From: Antedon bifida
Lineage: Eukaryota > Echinodermata > Crinoidea > Comatulida > Antedonidae
DNA length: 64,000 nucleotides
Reading direction: 5' to 3'
Assembly: GCA_963402885.1 (NCBI GenBank)
Contig: OY727097.1
Coordinates: forward strand, 12,090,001-12,154,000
A model generated the notes under the pieces. The model did not search any database. It had not been told where the DNA came from and saw nothing but the letters and a program-made list of their open reading frames with translations. The position numbers and the translations under genes are program-made. This document shows, piece by piece, positions 35,554-46,108 of this stretch (the first letter of the stretch is position 1; each line of letters opens with the position of its first letter).

Positions 35554-36150
35554 GCGTAAGCCTGCCTGGAGGAGGCTTAGAATCTAAGACCACGGCGCTG
35601 AAATTCTAAGGCTAAGACTTCTTATTGCAATGGTCTTAAATCTAAGACCATCGTTGCTAAGGGTTTCATCTTGGGCTTAAGTCTAAGACCGCGGTTAAGA
35701 CCTTTATTGCAATCGGCCCCAGGGTAACACCGTGGTTTAAAATTATATTGTTTAATAGAATAGTTTCTCGGAACATGTCACGTTTACATTTTAAGGCACT
35801 TTGCTTTTTTATTAAATGCCTCGTTATAGTCATCCTAACTCGCAAGTTTGGTGGTATTATTCATGATATTGTTTATTATAAAACATAGACCTTTGCAAAA
35901 ACATTACTTACTTTATTAATGAAAAAGATAATATACATTTGAATTAGCTGTATGTGAGTGCAAATAAAACATCTAAATGAATATGTATTTCCAAAAAGCT
36001 ACAATTATTTTTCGAGAATTGCTGTGCAGGTAGGTGTAATTTCACATTAATGATATAATTTAAACATTATATGTTAATTAGTAACCTTAATATGGACCTT
36101 TGCCATATACGATGATTTAAAATTCAGAGAGTTTTAGTATTATAGTATTA

Positions 36151-36290
36151 CAGTTGAACCTCCGTGAGCGGCCACCTCCCGAAAGCGGCCACCTCCCTTA
36201 ACGGCCGTACTTTCAAAAAGCCCGTTTGTTCTTCTTCTAAATAGTGGACCGCCTGTAAGCAGCTATCTCACGTGAGCGGCCGCGGCAAAT
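36151..36290 (+). mobile_element. Tigger/pogo-like transposon terminal fragment
   Basis: CAGTTGAACCTCCGTGAGCG preceded by TA, then the repeated word GCGGCCACCTCC, resembles TIRs of Tc/mariner pogo-group elements. The matching opposite end was not found, so this is a solo end or a decayed copy. Confidence 0.45.
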
Positions 36291-36377
36291 TTGTTTACAA
36301 TACATTAGATTGTTTGTATGGTAAATTACCTCCCTGTAAGCAGCCACCCAAAAAAATCGTATTGACTTTTGACAACA

Positions 36378-36488
36378 AGGCCATATACATGGCTGCATTC
36401 ACGTGCGCAAATTTTAGTTAATGTTTACCGACCAACCGACCGACCGACATAGTGAGCTGTAGAGTCGCGTTTTGCACGCGACTAAAAA
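36378..36488 (-). mobile_element. Short GGTCGG element, copy 4
   Basis: Reverse orientation: AACAAGGCCATATACATGGC, TTTACCGACCAACCGACC, CATAGTGAGCTGTAGAGTC, and terminal hairpin GTCGCGTTTTGCACGCGAC, then TAAAAA. It is complete at both ends and best matches copy 2. Confidence 0.75.
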
Positions 36489-37069
36489 TACAATGTTGAT
36501 ACTTATATTGTGCATTCTATATTAGCTTTATTTCGAAGCGATTTAAAAATATCCCTGTGTTTTTTTAGATGAGATGAGAAAACTACACAGATTTTGACCA
36601 ACCGAATTGTCATTATATATATAGTCTAGATGTCATAAGGAAGCCCATTAATTACAATTGTCACGGCTGGTCTCTTCAGAAAATAGCGAACCTACGAACC
36701 CCTCTTGCTAAGTTATCCTCGTTAACGCCCACCCTGTAACTAAAATGAAATACACATACTCTATGACCAGTAAAAAAATGTGTATATTGTGACTCTATTC
36801 TGTGTCATACAAAATTAAGAGCGAATAACCAATAAGTAAAGGGTATTATTCTATTCTGTTCCGTTTATTCAGTAAGGCCTAAATTTCACTCAGATGTGTT
36901 ACTTTTCACTATGATCACACGATTACGAAATCAGCAACAGTTGACCACATACGAATGACAATCGGTTCTTTTTAGAATTATAACATTAATTGACTTAAAC
37001 GGCCACCAACTGTCAGTACTCAGTTTAATAAAAGTCCAAGTCACGCTTGTACAGTAATATTAAATATAT

Positions 37070-40000
37070 TTGTTACTAGAAATTAGTTTGATAAAATATA
37101 TTCTACACAATTAGTAGGCCTAATAAATGAGTCAATAATTAGCATGAGAATAGATTTATCGAAACATGTCATGTAATTTTAAGACGGTCCGCATTTTCAT
37201 TAAATGCCTTGTGATATTATTGATTATCAATCATAATTTGGTGGTATTATACATGATGTGCCTGTTTCTGTACAGTGAAAGAGCTTATTTTAGTATCCTA
37301 TAGTAATATATTTTCTATATAAGATAATTTGGTATTTCAAATCAGGTACAAAATCCGACGATCCAAGCGAATTACATGTTTAAAAAAAAAATCGGAAAAC
37401 ACCCATTTGTTATTTTCAAAACACATTGCCGTACATTGCACGTCGGCGAGGTCCGGTGGAATGCGTGACTGGCGGAACAACGCAACAAAAATGAAAAACG
37501 AAAATGGCATGTTGTGTTGTATGTAGGCCTATAAAGTAGTTAGTTTTTCAGATACCACCTTTGACAGTGGCAGAATCGGGTGTTTATTTCAAGCTCAAAT
37601 AAACGGGCAATGAAATCCTCGTTATTAAAAAAAACATTCTTAAAGCTTATTCACTATAGTATAATTAAATTATCTACTTATTAATTTATTTATATATTGT
37701 TTTTTTTTACTTGGTTAGATAACACATGTTACCGAGAAACGAAAAACATTCTAGTTGAAATTCTTTATGTATACCCACAGATTGGACTATTTTCTGTATA
37801 CTTAATTAGGTACTCTTTTCGTACGTGTGTTGCTGTTGTGAATAGATAAATATTTCACTTCAAATATTTTCCAAAATAGTGGTACACAATAGTAAAAGAA
37901 AAAGTGAAAACAACATTTTTGTTATCTTCTTGTCATTAGAAATATTCTTGCGACTGAGTTGAACTTCGAAAATGCCGGTCAGATATAAAAAAAAAGTTAC
38001 AAAGAATAAATGAGCAATTGTCAACTGCATACTCATCCATCAAACTAGCTGTCATCGAGCAAATACTCAATTCACAGTCATTCAGTTAACAAAAAATACA
38101 CTTATTTTCGGGTGATTTTGTTTGTATTAATTGTCAATTGTTTTATATTATTGTAGATTGTTTTCTTTGTTTTTTATATTATGATGCCAATTATATGTTG
38201 GAAATAAGGATTTGATTTAGATTTGCAAGTAACAGAGAAGCAGTTCTCTTGTTCGTTGTCAGATGGTTATTGAATCTTTGTTGTTGATTTCTCTAATACT
38301 TATGTAATTAACCGCTTTACGTCACCCTGCATAGTAGGTATTAACAATATATATTAGAACTCTAGTAACTGTCCTTTTCCGATATCTATTTTCGACTCAA
38401 TGTATTTCATTTCTTTCATGAATATGAACAGTTTGTCTTAAATGAAAGTTAAATTGAATTTGAATTGCGTGTTTATTGTATTAACAATTGTCTGTAATTG
38501 TAGTATTAATTTGTTTAAAATGAATCTTATGAGAGTTAGTTTTATAGGAATAGTACTTGTTTTATTTGTTTTGGCAATTAGTGCAATTAAAGCGTAATTA
38601 ATTCAGCATTCGTCATATTCCATTTGCAATACTACGTCCTGTAAAATGACTAGAATGTTCTCATGGTTGTATTGCGGCGCCTTTCCACGTATCATTTTTA
38701 TCGCATCCCATCCTATTACTATTGAAACCGAATTGAAACATTTTTAAAAAGCTTTTTATGATGGTCACAAAATGCCAAGATACATTAAAGGAACGCTCAT
38801 CGTCGGATATATGTAATGAGAAATATACAAACAATGATGTTGTTGTGATGTCGGGGTGGGTGTTAGGTGTGGCGGCGTTCATTCGGGGAGGCATTTGTTG
38901 GTAACATTTTATAATAAAATAAATTCCCCTAGATATGAACAAGTACAACATCGTATTTGATATTATCAAGAAATGATAACAGTCAACAATTGTATGAACA
39001 TGCTTGGTAAATAAATATATATAGCAGTCAATGAATTATTCAACAAATACAATTGTGTTTGTGTTATGATACACTATTGTGTGTATAAATATACGTTGCG
39101 GGGCGTTTATTAGAGGGTGGTGGTTGCATATTCCAAACATGTTTTATTGGGGAGAGCGCGTTTATTCGCCTAATTGGTATAATAAATACATTATTTAGTT
39201 TAAATCAAACACTAATAATGAAAATCATCAGTGAGCTGTTTCGGCATAAGGAAAACGTTTTAAACGGCTTGCAACATGGGCCAAAGAAAAAAAAACGTAA
39301 CAGTTCCAGAAACGGATGAAACACGAATTTAATTAAGTATGAAAGCAAACATACAACGGACAATGAATTGTTGAATTAAACTAAAATTTGAACTCATCAT
39401 CAATGTGATTAGTTCGGGATATCCGCGTTAACGCACACAGTGTAACAAACATCTTAAAATACGAACACACTCTCTGACCTGAAAAAAACTATAATTTATA
39501 GTGCTGAATTATGTATATTTTGTGTAATACAATATTAAGTGCGAATAACCAATAAAGTTAATAGTGTAGCTGATAGTTTTGTAATGCTGTATACATTTTA
39601 GCTACACAAATAAAAACATGAAATCATAAGAAGAAACATTCGGGAATTACCAATCGTGATCTTAGAAATTATTTTCATGACTAATGTGTGAAGTAATCTT
39701 TTCTATATGTCATTTGAACAATTGAATAGAACATGAACTCAGTAATTATGGATTTTACCCCGCGAAGCATCTACCTTTGCAATCGAACATTTTACCGGCA
39801 CAAACGAAGACAATTGAAATGTTGCTGATCTGGTAGATACCATTGAATTGCTAGCGAAACAAAAAGCCTGGTGATGCTTAGAATTATAAGATTTTCATAG
39901 AAATGGGCGCTATACATACTAATGTTAATCATTTTTAAAGTGTAATACAGTACTAATAATAATAATATATGGTATTTAGGCCCTATAATTAATTTTAGAA

Positions 40001-40148
40001 GCAATTTTAGGAATTTCATGAAAACTGTTAAAACCCGCTATCACTAACGAATTTCACTATGATTAACATGAAAACTGTTCAATTCTAACTATCACACGAA
40101 TGCAAAATGAGACCCATTATCTAGTTCAGAATTAGCTTCGTTATAAAA
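37070..40148 (-). other. Intron made of duplicated segments
   Basis: The stretch 37070-37530 matches 17985-18500; 38835-38945 matches 21655-21770; 38985-39290 matches 22080-22400. The rest is AT-rich intron sequence. Open frames (for example minus 38661-38969 and 39792-40019) show no family motif. Confidence 0.5.
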
Positions 40149-41388
40149 ACAACATTCTATTCGAACTACTCGCAAGTAGCAGTCAGGCGTTGTTATTCAA
40201 TAGAGTGTTAACTGTACGGTTTAGAATCTTAAAAAACAAACTTGTCCTTAATAAAAAAAAAATGTTTTGCTTCATTATCAATAATAAGTTTATTAACTAC
40301 CCTGTTCTGATTTATATATTTTTTTCTGATCGCTATGTTTGCCTTAGATGTCCGCCTCTCTCTCCAATCGACGCCGTTCTCTTCGAGCTTCCTAAACATC
40401 ATCATTAAACCACTAAGGGTTTGCTATGTTTCGCGAACGCGTCCTTTGCGGGCAAAAATGCGTATTCAAAACCCTTGACGTAACTGTGTTGTAGATATAA
40501 ACCAGTTCTTCGACGTTTGTAAAAGAAGAAGCCACAGTTTTTTTTTTTCAAATCTGACTCAGATCAATTGTTTTAATCTTCTGTAATTAGTAACAATAGT
40601 TCGCTCTGGCTGAGGTTTTAAGTGGTCCATACAACAGTGGATCACATGATTGTCGGATCCATACGTATTGGGTAGCACATGGCAATCAATTAATATATGA
40701 TCATCTGGACGACAAATCAAGTTACAAAGGATGTGACCAAGTTAATGATGACTAGTCACGAATTTCTGCAAACCATTCTCACAGATTGATGAAAGGTATG
40801 CATCACATTTATGATGTATTAACGTGAATGTTCATATTACCGAGAATTAATGATTTTCCAGGCAAATCATCAAATTCCTCAAGAAACTGAGATGTCTTGA
40901 AGATATTCTTATTAGTTGGACCAGGACGATACATACAAATGATATATCGTCGTTTTGACATAGTTACACAGGAATGCTCGAAAGCAGTTGATGTTATACC
41001 CGTTGGAGATATACAAACATTAATTTGACTTTTGAAATGATATCGATACCTCCGTGTTTATCACCTTGCCTGCAGTAGGGAAATTTAAAAACGATTACCC
41101 TTATAATGGTGTACTTTAGCCTATAACAACAGGATCATCCTCACTTAACAATGATTCAGTACGGTAATGACTGGTACGTTCTATCATTTTCAAGAACAAT
41201 TCAACAATTCAACAATTGTAAATGTTGTATTACACACATACTGTGCATTCCACATATTATATATGGTATTCTGTGTCAGGGTATTATTATAATTAATTAT
41301 TATTTATTATAATTAATAATTATTCGCATATTACAGATACTCTTAAAGAATTACATTGGCTTCCTGTTCAGCACCGCATTGTCTATAA
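40149..41388. repeat. Segmental duplicate block Y, copy 2
   Basis: It is colinear with 16122-17402 up to GCATTGTCTATAA, where the Ngaro-like element begins. It lacks the GGTCGG element of copy 1. At its end lies the same LINE C-terminal motif (LHWLPVQHRIVY). Confidence 0.85.
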
Positions 41389-41504
41389 TCAAGAATTGGG
41401 TTGTGAACACAATTCTATTTTGAGAACGGAGAGGGCGGGTTTTCGACCTCTTTGATCAAGCACGCTCTCTGTTAACACGATCACTTTAAGTTGAAGACAA
41501 ATTT
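41389..41504 (+). repeat. Split direct repeat A1 (element left end)
   Basis: 116 bp starting TCAAGAATTGGGTTGTGAAC, identical by eye to A2 (47526-47641). The element boundary is fixed by comparison with block Y copy 1, which continues differently after TCTATAA. Confidence 0.9.
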
Positions 41505-41854
41505 TCTTATTTTTCCATCACCGATTTCCATCCTAACACGACAACTTTTTTTACAAGTAAGTTTTCTAACAATCCGGCACCTTATGCGATGCAACTTAGT
41601 TACTCATAATTTCCACGACTACAAATACAGCCCTTTCCGTTATGGAAAGTCTACCTATGTACTGTATGTGTGGTAACGTGAGTGCATTTTAGGGTGTGTC
41701 CGGACTGGTGTGATTCCAGTTTACACGAGGGCCAACTGTACTAATGTTCGGTCGCCATTGTGATTTAACACACGTTTTTTTTTTGCTGACTTTATACATA
41801 TAACATTATATATATTATATATATATATTTTTGTATACTTATACACATAATTAT

Positions 41855-42735
41855 TCTCTTATATGTCGTGCGATGATTGACTCGCACATGAATCGTATAT
41901 GTCGTACGATAATGACTCGCACATTTACTTTCGCCTTATTCGAAGACAAGGCCCATACATAAATCCTCTTGTATGTCGTGCGATTAACGACTCGCACATG
42001 AATTTTATATGTCGTGCGATAATGACTCGCACATTTACTTTCGCCTTAGTCGAAGACAAGGCCCATACATAAATCCTCTTATATGTCGTGCGATTAACGA
42101 CTCGCACATGAATTTTATATGTCGTGCGATAATGACTCGCACATTTACTTTCGCCTTAGTCGAAGACAAGGCCCATACATAAATCCTCTTATATGTCGTG
42201 CGATTAACGACTCGCACATGAATTTTATATGTCGTGCGATAATGACTCGCACATTTACTTTCGCCTTAGTCGAAGACAAGGTACATACATAAATTCTCTT
42301 GTATGTCGTGCGATTAACGACTCGCACATGAATTTTAAATGTCGTGCGATAATGACTCGCACATTTACTTTCGCCTTAGTCGAAGACAAGGCACATACAT
42401 AAATTCTCTTGTATGTCGTGCGATTAACGACTCGCACATGAATTTTATATGTCGTGCGATAATGACTCGCACATTTACTTTCGCCTTAGTCGAAGACAAG
42501 GCACATACATAAATTCTCTTGTATGTCGTGCGATTAACGACTCGCACATGAATTTTATATGTCGTGCGATAATGACTCGCACATTTACTTTCGCCTTAGT
42601 CGAAGACAAGGCACATACATAAATTCTCTTGTATGTCGTGCGATTAACGACTCGCACATGAATTTTATATGTCGTGCGATAATGACTCGCACATTTACTT
42701 TCGCCTTAGTCGATGACAAGGCCCATTCAAAAATC
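41855..42735. repeat. 110-bp tandem array in the element's 5' region (8 copies)
   Basis: Eight copies are anchored at ACATTTACTTTCGCCTTA (41921, then every 110 bp to 42691). Each unit holds two related half-units of the form ATGTCGTGCGAT..ACTCGCACAT with a GTGCGA/TCGCAC dyad. A decayed half-unit lies at 42900-42940. The 60-codon minus frames repeating every 110 bp are by-products. The array lies between the left end and gag, where the promoter should be, so a regulatory role is possible but unproven. Confidence 0.92.
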
Positions 42736-43309
42736 CACTCGTAGGGAGATATTAAAACGACACAAACATTTTTGTGATAAAAGCTCTTTTAACAGTACTG
42801 TATCAGGTTCGGGCCAAAGAGTACGATTTATACTGAAATCAGGCGTGCTTTAACTGACAGGCACCATAGTAACCGCAAACCACATTACACATTGGTATGG
42901 TATGTCGGGCGATAACAGACTAGCATTTTCGCCTTAGTAATCAGATATTGAAACTTCCAGTATCCAGTTTTCCCTACTGTGTGATATATTTACTAAGGAC
43001 ACTGTTGCCTATTTATTTCATTTATATACATTAGGTCAAAGTGACGAGTTAAATTCTAGTTTTAATAATATATGTTATTTTATATATATATTAATATATA
43101 CACACTTCCACTTCTTAGTAAAAAAAAATATAAGCTAACTTTCTATATTAACGTCTACGAACTGAAGTTTGAATTCAGCCTAGCTCCATTATACATATGT
43201 ATAATACCTATAAAAATTATATCGAACGGCAATACACACTACGTTTGGTAAACATTATTAACATTTTGTTGTATTGTCTTCTTATATCGATTTCTGCTAG
43301 GGGTTCATA

Positions 43310-44506
43310 ATGGCCAAACGGACAGCACGTAAGACACAGAAACAACAAACAGCACCCAAACAATCCAACAGCACTTCTGGGGCTTCTGGTGCACCAAAAA
43401 GGAAAGCACAAACTACACCTAAACAACTAGCTAAGAAGAAAAAGCTCCCTACCACTGTTTCTACCAGTAGGCCTACAGCTAATACTGACACAAGTAACGT
43501 TTCGGCGGTTTCCGCCGAGGTCTCGGAAAGGCTGGAAAAAATGGAGCACATGATTTCTGGATTGGCCGAGGTAGTTAATAATTTGAGTAAGTGTGGGGAG
43601 TCTAATATAGGCATATCCGATACCACTACTCCAATAGCTAACGACGGAGAACTAAACAGCACTCGGTTCTTCGACGACACAACACCAAGTAGGCCTAATA
43701 TATCAGATATTGCCATGCCACTCACTCAAGCACCAGACACTATTGCCACACCAGCTAAAGACACATTTATTCCATATACTATTGTTGAAGGAGATGCAGC
43801 TCAAAACCCCCTCCGGTATACCGGGGGAATTAAGGCCGGAGCTTTGGTCCCCGACAAATTAAAAATAAAAATTAAAGACCAAAAATATGTTGAATTTTCA
43901 GATATCGTTAACCCAGACGATAGCGATACATTCGCGTTACAGTTCAACGGGGGCCTTGAAATGGTGCCAAAAAAGAAAAAACGATTCTTGTCCGAACATG
44001 AATGGTCCATGGCTTTTTACGACTTCGCCACCATACACCTAAGCTATCACCCTACAGATATGCAAGACATTTTCACTTACGCAAAGCAAATTCAAATCAT
44101 GATGCGAAACAACGCACAAAATTGGCGGTCATACGATGAGGCTTTTCGGAGAGCTAGGGAACATACCAAATGCTCATGGGCCACAGTACGGGGCGACCTT
44201 ATTCACAACTTAATGCTACAACGCTATCGCCCACAAAGTCATTTTCGGGGCTTTAACACCCCACCTTTCAACAGGAAGACCACCGATTCCCAAATACCAC
44301 TCGGATACTGCCAAGCATACCACACCCCAGCGCGAAAGTGCTTACAACCATACCGCTGTAAGTTCTCTCATAAATGCTTTAAATGCTCCGAAGACAGGCC
44401 ACACCCATATTTCCTGTGCAAACGAGATACAAATCAATCACGACACCCATCAACAACAACAACATCCCCTGCTAACCCCACTGCCAACCCCCCTAAGGGT
44501 AGATAA
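43310..44506 (+). CDS. gag: Gag-like protein of the Ngaro/PAT element
   Basis: 398 codons. The N-terminus is basic (MAKRTARKTQKQQ, further lysine clusters to about residue 45), as for a nucleic-acid-binding or nuclear-targeted Gag. A middle region of about residues 150-300 has no obvious motif. Near the C-terminus, residues 333-370 hold a Cys/His cluster (C334, C344, C350, H354, C356, C359, H365, C370) of the RCKFSHKCFKC..PHPYFLC type. This kind of cluster is seen in Gag proteins of DIRS-order elements and probably binds RNA. A Thr/Pro-rich tail ends at 44506. The RT frame already opens inside this tail, so the two overlap. Frame choice is clear from length and the Cys/His motif. The minus frame 43297-43725 is a shadow. 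Confidence 0.85.
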   Translation: MAKRTARKTQKQQTAPKQSNSTSGASGAPKRKAQTTPKQLAKKKKLPTTVSTSRPTANTDTSNVSAVSAEVSERLEKMEHMISGLAEVVNNLSKCGESNIGISDTTTPIANDGELNSTRFFDDTTPSRPNISDIAMPLTQAPDTIATPAKDTFIPYTIVEGDAAQNPLRYTGGIKAGALVPDKLKIKIKDQKYVEFSDIVNPDDSDTFALQFNGGLEMVPKKKKRFLSEHEWSMAFYDFATIHLSYHPTDMQDIFTYAKQIQIMMRNNAQNWRSYDEAFRRAREHTKCSWATVRGDLIHNLMLQRYRPQSHFRGFNTPPFNRKTTDSQIPLGYCQAYHTPARKCLQPYRCKFSHKCFKCSEDRPHPYFLCKRDTNQSRHPSTTTTSPANPTANPPKGR

Positions 44507-44648
44507 ACTCGAAACCCTTCTCTCGGGATATTCCAACAAAGATTACCTCATTTCCGGCTTTAAAAATGGTTTTTTCCTGAAGTCTGAAGCCGGTTTTACT
44601 GCAAAAAATTCAGTATCGGCATTACAGAAACCTCAAATTATCCAACCG

Positions 44649-46046
44649 ATGATTGCTAAAGAGATTGCTACAGGGCGTATCGCTGGCCCATTCGATTCGC
44701 CCCCATTTCTACATTTCAAATCGTCACCACTAAGTTTGAGGGAGAAATCCGTTGCAGGAAAATACAGATTAATTCATAACTTATCATATCCGCACGACGA
44801 AAGATCAGTGAATCATAATATTCCTCAACACTACAAAACAGTCCACTACGAAAATATATCCACAGCCGTAAATATCATTCAAAAATCCACCTACCCAGCC
44901 TACCTATCCAAAAGCGATATTCAAGATGCTTTCCGGCTCATTCCCCTGCACAAAACACAGTATCACCTTACCGGGTTCTCTTGGAGAAACAAACTGTACT
45001 ACGATAAGGTCCTCCCACAAGGGTGTGGATCCTCTTGTAGAATTTTTGAATCGTTTTCAGACGGAATAAAATGGATACTGACAAATAAACTAGCATGTAA
45101 AAACGTAGTCAAGGTATTAGACGATTTCCTGCTTATAGGCGATACAAAACATGAGTGCCAAAGGTACCTTAACAATCTCATTGCCTTATCAGATGCCATT
45201 GGCCTTCCTCTCTCCCCTCACAAAACAGTGGAGCCAACTACAAAATTAACCTTTTTAGGGATCGAACTGGATACGCGAGCTATGGTAGCCAGATTACCCA
45301 AGGACAAACTGGAAAAGTATAGGTCCGAAGTAAAAAAATGGTCGAGTTCACATTACATAACACTCAGAGAACTTCAATCTCTTACCGGAAAACTTCAGTT
45401 CGCCACGTGCGTTATTAAGACCGGCAGAGCTTTCCTTACAAGACTATATACACTCACAAAAGGTCAGACAAATCCCGACTCAAAAATACGTATTACCCAA
45501 GGAGTACGTGAAGACTTGAAAATTTGGATACAATTTCTTGACCAATACAATGGAACCACTATCATCAACGTACTACCAAAAAAGGACTCTGAATGCCTTC
45601 ACTTCTTTTCAGATGCTTCCAAAAGGGAATTTGGTGCTACATTTGGGGCTACGTGGGTACACGGTATATGGCCAGAACGTTGGAAGAAGTTAGATATAAT
45701 GGTCTTAGAAATGTACCCTATTTATCTCATGATATCACTGTACTCAAGCCAACTGGCCAACACTCATGTAGTATTTCACCTACCCAATGTCTATCATGTT
45801 AACAACAAAACTAGTTCTAATTCTGATGTAATGCGCATAATCAGGCCGTTAGTATTAGTACTACTTACACATAATATACATCTAACCGCCAGGCATATAC
45901 CAGGTATTAAAAATGTACTAAGTGATGCAATTTCCCGTTCACAGGTAACAAAAAAACTTCTCAAACAATTCGGAATGCATCAAAACCCATTAACAATACC
46001 ACCACATCTGCTACCAGAGAACTTCGCTGCATTCAAGAAATCCTGA
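44649..46046 (+). CDS. Reverse transcriptase / RNase H of the Ngaro/PAT element
   Basis: 465 codons from the first ATG. The frame is open back to at least 44460 within the gag tail and carries conserved text there (DYLISGFKNGFF, 44541-44576), so translation probably enters from gag by frameshift or a non-ATG/overlap start. RT motifs: GRIAGPFDSPPF (9-20), GKYRLIHNLSYP (37-48), LSKSDIQDAFRLIPL (86-100, catalytic D90), LPQGCGSS (122-129) and VLDDFLLIG (156-164, catalytic D158/D159). RNase H: SDAS (D322), LEMYPI (E354) and SDAISR (D426). The segment expected to read DN around 379-380 reads LPN, so one catalytic Asp is missing. The enzyme would copy the element RNA; RNase H activity is doubtful. 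The 3' end overlaps the recombinase frame. Confidence 0.9.
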   Translation: MIAKEIATGRIAGPFDSPPFLHFKSSPLSLREKSVAGKYRLIHNLSYPHDERSVNHNIPQHYKTVHYENISTAVNIIQKSTYPAYLSKSDIQDAFRLIPLHKTQYHLTGFSWRNKLYYDKVLPQGCGSSCRIFESFSDGIKWILTNKLACKNVVKVLDDFLLIGDTKHECQRYLNNLIALSDAIGLPLSPHKTVEPTTKLTFLGIELDTRAMVARLPKDKLEKYRSEVKKWSSSHYITLRELQSLTGKLQFATCVIKTGRAFLTRLYTLTKGQTNPDSKIRITQGVREDLKIWIQFLDQYNGTTIINVLPKKDSECLHFFSDASKREFGATFGATWVHGIWPERWKKLDIMVLEMYPIYLMISLYSSQLANTHVVFHLPNVYHVNNKTSSNSDVMRIIRPLVLVLLTHNIHLTARHIPGIKNVLSDAISRSQVTKKLLKQFGMHQNPLTIPPHLLPENFAAFKKS

Positions 46047-46108
46047 TACGAGCTTCCGTCACGACTGGAACCAGAAAATCATACAACAGGGCGTGGTCAA
46101 TCTTACTT

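Larger units (their letters stand above)
33489..35719. mobile_element. TIR DNA transposon hosting two nested MITEs
   Basis: The left end GGGCGGATTGCAATATAAAG and the right end read inward (GGGCCGATTGCAATAAAGG) are inverted repeats. Subterminal regions on both sides carry repeated GATTGCAATA and GTCTTA(A/G) words (33560-33600; 35600-35710), like transposase-binding repeats. No clear target duplication was found. Subtracting the two nested insertions (34079-34811 and 34961-35553) leaves about 890 bp without a transposase, so the host element is itself non-autonomous. The superfamily is not assigned. Confidence 0.7.
35720..37069 (-). other. Intron made of duplicated segments
   Basis: The stretches 35900-36150 and 36840-37050 (AACGAAATCAGCAACAGTTG-type words, AACTGTCAGTACT) match 48900-49140 and 50700-50880. 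The stretch 36700-36850 matches 39410-39570. A fragment at 35810-35870 matches the 18270 and 37195 segments. No exon is supported. Confidence 0.5.

Noticed and set aside
41870..42740. Regular repeats resembling a CRISPR array, plus repeating 60-codon minus frames
   Set aside because: The full 110-bp unit is repeated without unique spacers, in an animal genome and inside a retrotransposon; the frames simply repeat with the unit.
43297..43725. 142-codon minus-strand frame opposite gag
   Set aside because: Shadow of the gag coding frame on the other strand; no independent motif.
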